Source: Mycobacterium seoulense
Lineage (GTDB): Bacteria; Actinomycetota; Actinomycetes; Mycobacteriales; Mycobacteriaceae
NCBI RefSeq assembly: GCF_010731595.1
Contig: NZ_AP022582.1
Span: forward strand, 2,542,001 to 2,606,000
Direction of reading: 5' to 3'
DNA length: 64,000 nt
This document shows positions 53,994-62,260 of the stretch, in pieces (position 1 is the stretch's first letter; each line of letters starts with the position of its first letter). Under the pieces are notes generated by a model. The model was not told where the DNA came from. It made no database searches and saw nothing but the letters and a program-made list of their open reading frames with translations. A program made the translations under genes and the position numbers.

Positions 53994-55646
53994 ATGTCCG
54001 ACACAGCAACACAATTCACGGTGCCCGCTGTCGCGGCGGCCGTTGCGTCCGCGATTCCCGATCGGGAGCTGCTGATTCAGGGCGGACGGCGGTACAGCTA
54101 CGCACAGGTGCTCGAGCGGTCGCACCGCCTCGCCGCTTACCTGCATTCCCGTGGACTCGGGTGCCGCACCGAACGCTCCGCGCTCGCCGGCCACGAGGCG
54201 GGCCAAGACCTGCTCGGCATCTACGCCTACAACGGCAACGAATTCGTCGAGTCGTTGCTGGGCTCGTTCCAGGCCCGGGTTGCCCCCTTCAACGTCAACT
54301 TCCGCTACGTCAAGAGCGAGCTGCAGTATCTGTTGGCGGATGCGGGGGCAACCGCGCTGATCTACCACGCCGCATTCGCGCCTCGGGTGGCCGAAATCCT
54401 GCCGGACCTCCCCCAATTGCGGGTGCTGATTCAGATCGCCGACGACTCGGGCAACGACCTGATCTACGGCGCAGTCGATTACGAGAGCGTCATCGCATCC
54501 TGCGCGCCGGAGCCACCACCGGTGCAGCATTCACCGGACGACCTGTACGTCCTGTACACCGGCGGCACCACGGGAATGCCGAAAGGCGTGCTGTGGCGCC
54601 AGCATGACATCTTCATGACGTCCTTCGGCGGACGCAACCTGATGACCGGCGAGCCGTTCGGGTCCGTCGAGGACATCGCGGCCGGCGTGGTCGGGGGCCC
54701 CGGCACCAAGCTGATGATCCTGCCGCCGCTGATGCACGGTGCGGCCCAGTGGAGCGTGATGACGGCGATCACGACCGGACAATCCGTCGTCTTCCCGTCG
54801 GTCGTCGATCGTCTGGACGCCGACGAGGTCGTCCGCACCATCGAGCGTGAGCGGGTGACCGTGGTGACGGTGGTGGGCGACGCGATGGCCCGCCCGTTGG
54901 TCACCGCCATCGAGAAGGGGATCGCGGACGTCTCGTCGTTGGCCGTGGTCGCCAACGGGGGCGCATTGCTCACCCCGTTCGTCAAGCAGCGCCTGATCGA
55001 GGTGCTGCCCAACGTCGTCGTCGTCGACGGTGTCGGATCGTCGGAGACCGGCGCGCAGATGCACCACATGTCCACGTCGGGGGCGGTGTCGACCGGCACC
55101 TTCAACGCGGGACCGGACACGTCCGTGGCGGCCGAGGATCTGAGCGCCATCCTGGAACCGGGCCATGACGGGATGGGCTGGTTGGCGCAGCGGGGTTACG
55201 TTCCGCTGGGCTACAAGGGCGATGCGGCCAAGACCGCCAAGACATTTCCTGTCATCGACGGGGTGAGGTATGCGATTCCCGGTGATCGGGCACGCCACCG
55301 CGCCGACGGCAGCATCGAACTGCTGGGCCGCGATTCGGTGACGATCAACTCGGGCGGCGAGAAGATCTTCGTCGAGGAGGTCGAGACCGCGATCGCGTCG
55401 CATCCCGCGGTGGCCGACGTGGTGGTCGCGGGGCGGCCCAGCGAACGATGGGGCCAGGAGGTGGTCGCCGTGGTCGCGCTGGCTCAGGGCGCCCACGCCG
55501 ACGCCGAGGAGTTGGTCGCACACGCCGGGCAGTCGTTGGCGCGCTACAAGCTTCCCAAGGCGATCGTGTTCCGCGCGGCAATCGAGCGCAGCCCGTCGGG
55601 CAAGGCCGACTACCGGTGGGCGCGCGAGCAGGCGGTGAACGGCTGA
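53994..55646 (+). CDS. Acyl-CoA synthetase (AMP-binding, FadD-like)
   Basis: The 550-residue ligase has the ATP motif LYTGGTTGMPKGVLW, VDGVGSSETGAQM, IPGDRARHRADGSIELLGRD, SGGEKIFVEEVE and the C-terminal SPSGKADYRWA. This layout resembles the FadD17/FadD19 group used in sterol side-chain breakdown, an impression without alignment. I chose ATG at 53994 (AGAGG 5 bases upstream); ATG at 53982 overlaps the previous stop as ATGA and is nearly as likely. The P450 unit follows after about 100 bases. Confidence 0.9.
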   Translation: MSDTATQFTVPAVAAAVASAIPDRELLIQGGRRYSYAQVLERSHRLAAYLHSRGLGCRTERSALAGHEAGQDLLGIYAYNGNEFVESLLGSFQARVAPFNVNFRYVKSELQYLLADAGATALIYHAAFAPRVAEILPDLPQLRVLIQIADDSGNDLIYGAVDYESVIASCAPEPPPVQHSPDDLYVLYTGGTTGMPKGVLWRQHDIFMTSFGGRNLMTGEPFGSVEDIAAGVVGGPGTKLMILPPLMHGAAQWSVMTAITTGQSVVFPSVVDRLDADEVVRTIERERVTVVTVVGDAMARPLVTAIEKGIADVSSLAVVANGGALLTPFVKQRLIEVLPNVVVVDGVGSSETGAQMHHMSTSGAVSTGTFNAGPDTSVAAEDLSAILEPGHDGMGWLAQRGYVPLGYKGDAAKTAKTFPVIDGVRYAIPGDRARHRADGSIELLGRDSVTINSGGEKIFVEEVETAIASHPAVADVVVAGRPSERWGQEVVAVVALAQGAHADAEELVAHAGQSLARYKLPKAIVFRAAIERSPSGKADYRWAREQAVNG

Positions 55647-55676
55647 CCGCGGAGCAATGCCCCCGCCCATATTGTC

Positions 55677-55704
55677 TACTGTAAGAATTACAGTACGATC
55701 GTAC
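55677..55704. promoter_or_regulatory. Perfect palindromes TACTGTAA-GAA-TTACAGTA and GTACGATCGTAC
   Basis: A 19-bp perfect palindrome at 55677-55695 runs directly into a 12-bp palindrome at 55693-55704, 42 bases before the P450 start. The half-site TACTGTAA belongs to the TACnGTAA group found upstream of five other units. This is the most symmetric member and the best reference site. Confidence 0.75.
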
Positions 55705-55745
55705 GCGAGGCTTTGCCGTTCACGCAGAGATGCTGGAGATCCAAG

Positions 55746-56954
55746 GTGACGACCAACGTTCACGCCGCCGCCAGTGCCGACGGCCAGACTGTCAGCCTGC
55801 GTGACCCCTACCCGTTCTTCGCGCTCAAGCGCCGCGAATCCGGGGTGTTTCGCGGGACGGTCATGGACTATTCCAAAACACCCGAGTCGCTGGTGCCCAA
55901 GCGTGAGTTCTCCGCGGTGTCCTTCGACGCGGTGAACACGGTGTTCCGGGACGGCCGGGTGTACAGCTCCGCACCGTATGACAAGACGATCGGCCTGTTC
56001 ATGGGGCCGACCATCCTGGCGATGGAGGGAAAGAAACATCGCGACCACCGCAACCTCGTGTCCGCGGCGTTCAAGTCCAAGGCGTTGGCCCGCTGGGAGA
56101 ACACCATCGTGCGGCCGATCTGCAACGCGCTGATCGACGACTTCATCGACACCGGCCAGGCCGACCTGGTCCGCAATTTCACCTTCGAATTCCCCACCCG
56201 CGTCATCGCCCAGCTGTTGGGGCTGCCCGCCGACGACCTGCCGACGTTTCGGAAGCGCGCGGTGCAGCTGATCAGTTATCACGTCGACTACGAGCACGCC
56301 TTCGAGGCGTCTGCGGCGCTCAAGGATTACTTCGTCGAGCAGATCGAACAGCGCAAGTCCCACCCCACGCAGGACATCATCGGTGACCTGGTCACCGCGG
56401 AGATCGACGGCGAAAAGCTAAGCGACGAAGCGATTTACTCCTTCCTGCGGTTGCTGCTGCCGGCCGGGTTGGAGACCACCTACCGGTCGTCGGGCAACCT
56501 GCTGTACCTGCTGCTCACCCACCCGGACCAGTTCGCCGCGGTCCAGGCCGACCCCGGGCTCTTGCCGCAGGCGATCGAGGAAGGACTGCGGTTCGAGACC
56601 CCGCTGACCACGGTGCAGCGATTCACCACCGAGGACACCGAGCTCGGAGGCGTCGCGATACCGGCGCGTTCGGTCGTCGGGGTGTGCATCGGCGCCGCGA
56701 ACCGCGACGAGCGGCGCTGGGAACGCCCCGAGGAGTTCGACATCTTCCGCACACACCTGCCGCACATCTCCTTCGCCGCCGGCGAACACACGTGCCTCGG
56801 TCTGCACCTGGCGCGACTGGAAACCCGCGTCGCGGTCGAGTGCCTGCTGGACCGGGTGACCAACGTCAGGTTGCTGACCGACGACGACCCGCACATCCAC
56901 GGCCAGCCGTTCCGTTCACCGACGGCGCTTCCCGTGACGTTCGACGCGAAGTAG
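55746..56954 (+). CDS. Cytochrome P450
   Basis: The 402 residues have the I-helix LLPAGLETTYRSSGN, ExxR as EEGLR and the heme loop FAAGEHTCLGLHLAR with C350. It is closely similar to the P450 at 39164 through much of its length, so the two arose by duplication inside or into this island. The start is GTG at 55746 with GGAG about 7 bases upstream. It heads a unit with a CoA transferase (9-base gap) and a thiolase-like protein. Confidence 0.93.
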   Translation: MTTNVHAAASADGQTVSLRDPYPFFALKRRESGVFRGTVMDYSKTPESLVPKREFSAVSFDAVNTVFRDGRVYSSAPYDKTIGLFMGPTILAMEGKKHRDHRNLVSAAFKSKALARWENTIVRPICNALIDDFIDTGQADLVRNFTFEFPTRVIAQLLGLPADDLPTFRKRAVQLISYHVDYEHAFEASAALKDYFVEQIEQRKSHPTQDIIGDLVTAEIDGEKLSDEAIYSFLRLLLPAGLETTYRSSGNLLYLLLTHPDQFAAVQADPGLLPQAIEEGLRFETPLTTVQRFTTEDTELGGVAIPARSVVGVCIGAANRDERRWERPEEFDIFRTHLPHISFAAGEHTCLGLHLARLETRVAVECLLDRVTNVRLLTDDDPHIHGQPFRSPTALPVTFDAK

Positions 56955-56963
56955 GGTCCGAAA

Positions 56964-58193
56964 ATGGTAAAAGTCATGTCGGGCTTCCGGGTCCTGGAAC
57001 TTGCCCAATTCACGTTCGTCCCGGCGGCGGGAGCCATCCTGGCCGATTGGGGCGCCGACGTCATCAAGGTCGAACACCCGCTGCGCGGCGACACCCAACG
57101 CGGCTTCATCAACATGGGTGGCATCCAGCTTGATCCGGAGCGGCACCCGCTGATGGAACATCCCAACCGGGGCAAACGCAGCGTCGGGATCGATGTTTCC
57201 ACGCCGGGCGGTCAGGAAGTGATCTATGAACTGGCCAAGACCTCGGATGTGTTCCTCACCAACTACATGCCGGCGCAGCGGCAGAAGCACAAGTTCGACG
57301 TGGAGCACATCCGCGCGGTGAACCCGAACATCGTCTACGCGCGCGGTTCGGCGTACGGCGACAAGGGCGCCGAGCGTGACGTGGGTGGCTATGACGGGAC
57401 GGCGTTCTGGACGCGCAGCGGCATCGGGTACGCGCTGACGCCGGAGGAGCTGGGCGGCGCACTGGGGCAAGGCATTCCGGCGTTCGGTGACTCCATCGGC
57501 GGCATGTTCATCGCCGGCGGCATTTCGGCGGCGCTACTGCATCGCGAGCGCACCGGCGAAGCCCTCGAGCTCGACGTGTCGTTGCTGAGCACGGCTTGGT
57601 GGGCGGCGGGGGCGAGCGTGACGCAGGGCATGGAGACCGGACAGGTGATGCGCACTCCCATGCCAGGCTCCCCCACCGCGATGTCGGTGAACCCCTTCAT
57701 GGGCAACTACGAAACCTCCGACGGCGGCACCATCAACCTGTGCATCATCAGCCCGACGGGCTTGATCCGCGACACGTTCGAGCATCTGGGCATCCCCGAG
57801 GCGGCCGACGACCCCCGCTTCTCCGACGTGCTGCCCTTGATCCAGAACGCCGGCGCGGCCGCGGAGCTCATCGCAGAGGCCTTCGCCCGCAAGCCCTTCG
57901 ACTATTGGCGGCAGCACCTGAAGACGATGAAGGGTCAGTGGGCGCCGTTCCAGAGCCTCCTCGACCTGATCGACGACGAGCAGGCCCTGGCCAACGACAT
58001 GGTCAGCGAGGTCGAACTCGCCAGCGGCGGAAAGCCTTTCCGCGTGGTGCGCGGCCCGGTGCAGTTCAACCACGAGCCCCTGGTGACCACCCGGGCGCCC
58101 CAGGCCTCCGAGCACACCGAGATCGTGCTGATGGAGCTGGGCATGGAATGGGACCGCATCGAGGAACTGAAGGACACGGGAGCCATCGCGTGA
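56964..58193 (+). CDS. Family III CaiB/BaiF CoA transferase
   Basis: The 409-residue single-domain protein opens with VLELAQFTFVPAAGAILADW and GADVIKVEHPLRGD, and has the likely catalytic Asp in LELDVSLLSTAWW. It transfers CoA to an acid or racemises a 2-methylacyl-CoA. The start is ATG at 56964. Its stop overlaps the thiolase-like gene (GTGA). It follows a P450, as expected if the P450 produces a carboxylate that must be activated. Confidence 0.92.
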   Translation: MVKVMSGFRVLELAQFTFVPAAGAILADWGADVIKVEHPLRGDTQRGFINMGGIQLDPERHPLMEHPNRGKRSVGIDVSTPGGQEVIYELAKTSDVFLTNYMPAQRQKHKFDVEHIRAVNPNIVYARGSAYGDKGAERDVGGYDGTAFWTRSGIGYALTPEELGGALGQGIPAFGDSIGGMFIAGGISAALLHRERTGEALELDVSLLSTAWWAAGASVTQGMETGQVMRTPMPGSPTAMSVNPFMGNYETSDGGTINLCIISPTGLIRDTFEHLGIPEAADDPRFSDVLPLIQNAGAAAELIAEAFARKPFDYWRQHLKTMKGQWAPFQSLLDLIDDEQALANDMVSEVELASGGKPFRVVRGPVQFNHEPLVTTRAPQASEHTEIVLMELGMEWDRIEELKDTGAIA

Positions 58194-59347
58194 CGGTCGG
58201 CATGCATGACGTGGCCATCATCGGGGTGGGCCTGCACCCGTTCGGCCGCTTCGAGGGCAAGTCCGCGATGGAAATGGCCGCGGACGCCATCCAACTCGCG
58301 ATCGCCGACGCCGGCATCGAATGGCAGGACGTCCAGGCCGCCACGGGCGGCAGCTGGACGGTGGCCAATCCCGACGCGATCGTGGCCATGGTCGGGCTGT
58401 CGGGCATCCCGTTCACCAACGTGTTCAACGCGTGCGCGACGGCGGCCAGCGCCGCCAAGGCCTGCGCTGACGGTATCCGGTTGGGCGACTACGACATCGG
58501 GATCGCCATCGGCCTGGACAAGCACCCGCGCGGCGCCTTCACCGAGGACCCGGCCCTGGTGGGGATGCCGCGCTGGTATGCGGAGAACGGGCAGTACCTG
58601 ACGACGAAGTTCTTCGGTATGAAGGCCAACCGCTACCTGCACGACCACGGCATCTCACAGCAGACGTTGGCCAAGGTGGCCGCCAAGAACTTTCGCAACG
58701 GTGCGCTGAACCCCAATGCCTTTCGCCGCAAGCCGATCTCCGAAGACGACATCCTCAGCTCGGCGATGCTGAATTACCCGCTCACGCAGTACATGTTCTG
58801 CGCGCCCGACGAGGGTGCCGCCGCGGTCGTGATGTGCCGCGGCGACATCGCGCACCGCTACACCGGCACGCCGATCTTCTTGCGGGCGGTCGAGGTGCGC
58901 ACCCGCCGCTATGGCGCCTACGAGGTCAACACCACCTTCGCCCCGGTCGACGAGGACGTCTCCCCGACCGTTTACGCGTCCCGCGCCGCGTTCGAGAAGG
59001 CGGGGGTGGCGCCGCAGGACGTCGACGTCATCCAGCTGCAGGACACCGACGCCGGCGCGGAGATCATCCACATGGCCGAATGCGGGTTCTGCGCCGACGG
59101 AGAGCAGGAAAAGCTCCTGGCCGACGGCGACACCGAGATCAGCGGCTCGATGCCGATCAACACCGACGGCGGGCTGATCGCGAACGGCGAGCCGATCGGG
59201 GCGTCAGGCCTGCGCCAGATCCATGAACTGGTGCGCCAACTTCGCGGCGAGGCCGGCGATCGCCAGGTGGCCGGCTCGCCGCGCGTCGGGTTCGCGCAAC
59301 TCTACGGGGCGCCGGGCACGGCCGCAGCGACGATCCTGACGACCTGA
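58190..59347 (+). CDS. Thiolase-like/lipid-transfer (SCPx-thiolase type) protein
   Basis: The 385 residues have the thiolase fold of the SCP-x/Ltp group, with nucleophile C82 in NVFNACATAASA. The C-terminal motif, usually GHPxGAxG, reads GEPIGASG, with Glu 334 where the catalytic His is expected (codon GAG at 59189-59191). It may be a retro-aldolase or non-cleaving thiolase relative, as proposed for Ltp proteins in sterol degradation, rather than a standard thiolase; no DUF35 partner is present. The start is GTG at 58190. Confidence 0.87.
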   Translation: MTVGMHDVAIIGVGLHPFGRFEGKSAMEMAADAIQLAIADAGIEWQDVQAATGGSWTVANPDAIVAMVGLSGIPFTNVFNACATAASAAKACADGIRLGDYDIGIAIGLDKHPRGAFTEDPALVGMPRWYAENGQYLTTKFFGMKANRYLHDHGISQQTLAKVAAKNFRNGALNPNAFRRKPISEDDILSSAMLNYPLTQYMFCAPDEGAAAVVMCRGDIAHRYTGTPIFLRAVEVRTRRYGAYEVNTTFAPVDEDVSPTVYASRAAFEKAGVAPQDVDVIQLQDTDAGAEIIHMAECGFCADGEQEKLLADGDTEISGSMPINTDGGLIANGEPIGASGLRQIHELVRQLRGEAGDRQVAGSPRVGFAQLYGAPGTAAATILTT

Positions 59348-59362
59348 CCAGGGGTGCACGCG

Positions 59363-59494
59363 CTATCTGGCGGCGCTTTGACCGCAGGTGCATCGCTGAT
59401 CGGTGGGCACCCGCTTCATCACGCTCTCGGCGTGCGCGCCGCACCCCGCCCAGGTGATCTTTCCGCAGCGCCGACAGCGCACGGGGTAGCACAT
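59363..59494 (-). CDS. 43-residue Cys-rich (zinc-ribbon-like) protein
   Basis: The product begins MCYPVRCRRCGKITWAGCG and ends CTCGQSAAR, with seven Cys in CxxC-like spacing, so it most likely holds a zinc. Tiny proteins of this pattern are widespread in actinobacteria, but I know no function. The start is ATG at 59494 with GGGAG 7 to 10 bases upstream. It lies 38 bases after the thioredoxin gene on the same strand, so it is probably the last gene of the AhpD-thioredoxin unit. Confidence 0.8.
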   Translation of the reverse strand: MCYPVRCRRCGKITWAGCGAHAESVMKRVPTDQRCTCGQSAAR

Positions 59495-59532
59495 GGTTGC
59501 TCCCTACTGCTCAGGGCGAAGCGATTGCGCCA

Positions 59533-59907
59533 CTACGCCTGCACAGCAGCTTTGCGCTCGGCGATCTTGGCACGCACCTTCTCCATGTCAAGACCCTTGA
59601 CCTGGTCGATCAAGTCGTCCAGCACGGCTGGTGACATCGCTCCCGGCTGACTGTAAATGAGGATGCCGTCGCGGAACGCCATGATTGTCGGCACCGAGCG
59701 GATGCCCACAGTCGCGGCCAGTTCGCGCTCGGCGTCGGTGTCCACCTTGGCGTACACGATATCCGGGTGGCTCTGCGAGGACCGCTCGAAGACCGGCGCG
59801 AAAGCCCGGCATGGCCCACACCAGGGGGCCCAGAAGTCAACGAGCACAATCGGACTTGCGAGCACCGTCGACTCGAAGTCGGCGGCGGTCAGTGTCTGGA
59901 CGGTCAT
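59533..59907 (-). CDS. Thioredoxin
   Basis: The 124-residue thioredoxin has the active site WC30GPC33 and the cis-Pro loop RSVPTIMAF. It reduces protein disulfides in the cytosol. The C-terminal extension (DMEKVRAKIAERKAAVQ) is helical and longer than in E. coli thioredoxin. The gene follows the AhpD-like gene on the same strand after 93 bases. It may recharge the AhpD-like protein or handle persulfides from the flavoprotein upstream. Confidence 0.94.
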   Translation of the reverse strand: MTVQTLTAADFESTVLASPIVLVDFWAPWCGPCRAFAPVFERSSQSHPDIVYAKVDTDAERELAATVGIRSVPTIMAFRDGILIYSQPGAMSPAVLDDLIDQVKGLDMEKVRAKIAERKAAVQA

Positions 59908-60000
59908 GATTGCTCCTTTCGAGCTTTGATGGTTACGACCGAATCTGGTTCCGCAGCGGGCTTCCTAACGTGCCCACGCGGCTGGGTCTTATTGAGTCGA

Positions 60001-60369
60001 TCAGGAGACGGGCTCGGCGGCGCTGTCGGCGAATTCGCAGAAGGCGCTGTACGCGCGCGCACCGTAAATGGTGGCCGGCCCGCCATGCATGAGGATGGTG
60101 ACGCCGATCGCCTCGGCGGCCTCTTGTTTGGATGCTCCGGCACGGGCCGCCCCTTGGGCGTGCGAGGCGATGCAGCCGTCGCATCCGGCGACGACCCCGA
60201 TCGCCATCGCGATCAGCTCCTTGAACTTTTTGTCCAAGGCGCCCGAGGTCAGTGCGCCGTTGCTCATCTCGGCGAAACCCCGGTACACGTCGGGGATCAT
60301 CTTGCGCAGGGCGCGGTGCTGGGGGTTGAGGTCGTCCAGCACCTGTTGGTAGTGAGTGTGCTCTGTCAT
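60001..60369 (-). CDS. AhpD/carboxymuconolactone decarboxylase-like protein
   Basis: The 122-residue protein has the AhpD active-site pattern C63-x2-C66-x3-H70 (GCDGCIASH) preceded by E51 in KELIAMAIG, so it is more likely a disulfide-linked peroxidase or reductase than a decarboxylase. The start is ATG at 60369; the minus-strand sequence TATTGT 7 bases before it may be a -10, giving a leaderless transcript. It is divergent from the SQR-like gene across an AATACC/GGTATT operator. Confidence 0.9.
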   Translation of the reverse strand: MTEHTHYQQVLDDLNPQHRALRKMIPDVYRGFAEMSNGALTSGALDKKFKELIAMAIGVVAGCDGCIASHAQGAARAGASKQEAAEAIGVTILMHGGPATIYGARAYSAFCEFADSAAEPVS

Positions 60370-60378
60370 GACATGTAC

Positions 60379-60402
60379 AATACCTATACGGGTAGGGGTA
60401 TT
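60379..60402. promoter_or_regulatory. AATACC-N12-GGTATT dyad, CsoR/CstR-like operator
   Basis: The inverted arms are AATACC (60379-60384) and GGTATT (60397-60402), with inner TACC/GGTA and a GC-rich centre. This resembles operators of the CsoR family (copper, persulfide or formaldehyde sensors). It lies in the divergent gap between the AhpD-thioredoxin unit and the SQR-like gene, 10 bases from the AhpD start. No CsoR gene is in the window. Confidence 0.6.
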
Positions 60403-60574
60403 CCTGCGGTCCGGCTAATTTTTCCTCCGGTGCGCATCTACCTCGCCCAATAGAGTCCATCGGCCCTAGAAACGCGCCATCGCGGCGCGCAGTCTGGCCT
60501 TGGAGCGCCCGGCGTTCCCAGACGCGGCGGTTACGCCGCACGGTGATGCCGGCGCAGAGAGCAGAGGAGCATCA

Positions 60575-62032
60575 ATGGCACGAGTCGTCATCCTCGGCGC
60601 TGGCATCGCCGGGCACACCGCCGCGCTACACCTTCGCCGATGGCTGGGCCGCAGTCACGAAGTCGTCGTGATTTCCCCCAACGCCGACTGGAACTGGATT
60701 CCGTCGAACATCTGGGTCGGGGTGGGCCGCATGGATCCCGCCAAGGTCCTGATTCCGCTCAAACCCATCTACCGCCGCAAGGGCATCGTGTTTCATCAAG
60801 CGCTTGCCACCGCGATCCATCCGGAGGGCACCAAAGATCAGTCGGCGCCCTCGGTGGACTTCACCTACACCGATGAGGAGCACGGCGGCCGGAGCGGCAC
60901 CATTACTTATGACTACCTCGTCAACGCCACCGGACCGCGCCTGAACTTCGCGGCCACCCCCGGGCTCGGCCCCGCCGGCCACTCATACTCGGTGTGCACC
61001 GCGGCCCACGCCGTCGAGGCGGCCGAGGCGCTGGACCGGGTCATCGCCAGGATGAAGGCCGGCGAGAAGCAGCGCCTGGTCATCGGCGTCGGACACGGCA
61101 CCTGCACCTGCGAGGGCGCGGCCTTCGAGTACGCCTTCAACGTCGAGCACACGTTGCGAGCCGCCGGCGTGCGGGACCTGGCCGAGGTCGTCTACCTCAC
61201 CAACGAGTACGAACTGGGCGATTTCGGCGTCGGTGGCATGAGTTTCGTCGAACAGGGCTTCGTGCAGTCCAGCCGGCTATGGACCGAGTCGCTGTTCCGC
61301 GAGCGCGGCGTCAAGGCCATCACGCAAGCGGCCGTCCACGAGGTGATGGACGGCAAGCTGCGCTACGAGCAACTCGACGGCAGAGAGCAAGAATTGGACT
61401 TCGACTTCGCCATGCTGCTACCACCGTTCAGGGGAGCTGAACTGGCGGCATACGACAAGGACGGCAACGACATCAGCTCCGTCCTGTTCGCGCCATCGGG
61501 CTTCATGAAGGTCGACGCGGACTACTCAGGCAAGCCCTATGACGAATGGTCCGCGGAGGATTGGCCGCACACCTACGAGTCCCCCGCCTATCCGAACATC
61601 TTCGCCCCGGGCATCGCGTTCGCGCCCCCGCATCCCATCTCCCGGCCGCGCACGAGTCCCACCGGGACCGTGATCACGCCGAGTCCACCGCGCACCGGCA
61701 TGCCGTCGGGCATTATGGCCAAGACGGTCGCTGAGACGATCCGCGACCGAATCACCAAGGGAACGACCGCAGTTGCGCACCGCGCCTCGATGTCGAGCAT
61801 GGGCGCCGCGTGCGTCGCCTCGGCAGGCACCGGATTACGCGAAGGCTCGGCCGCCGCCATGACGATGTTCCCGGTGGTCCCCGATCCGGTGAAGTACCCG
61901 CAAACCGGTCGTGACATCGCCGGCACCTCCGGTGAGCTCGGGCTTGCCGGCCACTGGATCAAGCTGCTGCTGCACTATCTCTTCATTTACAAGGCCAAAG
62001 CCCGCCCATTCTGGTGGCTGATCCCCGAGTGA
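60575..62032 (+). CDS. Sulfide:quinone oxidoreductase-like flavoprotein
   Basis: The 485-residue FAD/NAD(P)-type oxidoreductase starts ARVVILGAGIAGHTAALHL (dinucleotide motif) and has WIPSNIWVGVG, NATGPRLNF and the late PAYPNIFAPGIAF. Cys occur at 141, 177, 179 (GTCTCEGAAFEYAFN) and 413 (GAACVAS), the arrangement expected for the redox cysteines of SQR enzymes. The C-terminus is amphipathic (WIKLLLHYLFIYKAK), suiting membrane attachment. It would oxidise sulfide to polysulfide and reduce quinone. The start is ATG at 60575 with AGAGGAG about 5 bases upstream. Confidence 0.88.
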   Translation: MARVVILGAGIAGHTAALHLRRWLGRSHEVVVISPNADWNWIPSNIWVGVGRMDPAKVLIPLKPIYRRKGIVFHQALATAIHPEGTKDQSAPSVDFTYTDEEHGGRSGTITYDYLVNATGPRLNFAATPGLGPAGHSYSVCTAAHAVEAAEALDRVIARMKAGEKQRLVIGVGHGTCTCEGAAFEYAFNVEHTLRAAGVRDLAEVVYLTNEYELGDFGVGGMSFVEQGFVQSSRLWTESLFRERGVKAITQAAVHEVMDGKLRYEQLDGREQELDFDFAMLLPPFRGAELAAYDKDGNDISSVLFAPSGFMKVDADYSGKPYDEWSAEDWPHTYESPAYPNIFAPGIAFAPPHPISRPRTSPTGTVITPSPPRTGMPSGIMAKTVAETIRDRITKGTTAVAHRASMSSMGAACVASAGTGLREGSAAAMTMFPVVPDPVKYPQTGRDIAGTSGELGLAGHWIKLLLHYLFIYKAKARPFWWLIPE

Positions 62033-62043
62033 AAGGCACTTCG

Positions 62044-62217
62044 ATGGAAGACGGAACCTCCTACTCGGACGTGAACGCGCTGACCGCCGAGCGCATCGCC
62101 GACGCACCGCTGCCCACTCCGGCGAGGCTGCGGATGCGGCAGAACGTCTTCGTGCAGTTCGGGCGCTTCATCCGTATCAATCTCAAGATGCTGCGGATCA
62201 TCTACGGGCACGGCTGA
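62044..62217 (+). CDS. 57-residue protein downstream of SQR
   Basis: The small protein has an acidic first half and a basic, amphipathic second half (RMRQNVFVQFGRFIRINLKM). I do not recognise it. The start is ATG at 62044, 11 bases after the SQR stop, with AAAGG 8 bases upstream, so it is probably co-expressed. It may help the flavoprotein bind the membrane or quinone; this is inference. Confidence 0.7.
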   Translation: MEDGTSYSDVNALTAERIADAPLPTPARLRMRQNVFVQFGRFIRINLKMLRIIYGHG

Positions 62218-62260
62218 CGCGCCGGCCCGGATCGGCAGGCAGCAATTCGGTGGCTCCGGG

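Noticed and set aside
60001-60369. Gamma-carboxymuconolactone decarboxylase in an aromatic pathway
   Set aside because: The CxxCxxxH motif and the thioredoxin/SQR neighbours point to an AhpD-type redox role; no other protocatechuate pathway genes are near.
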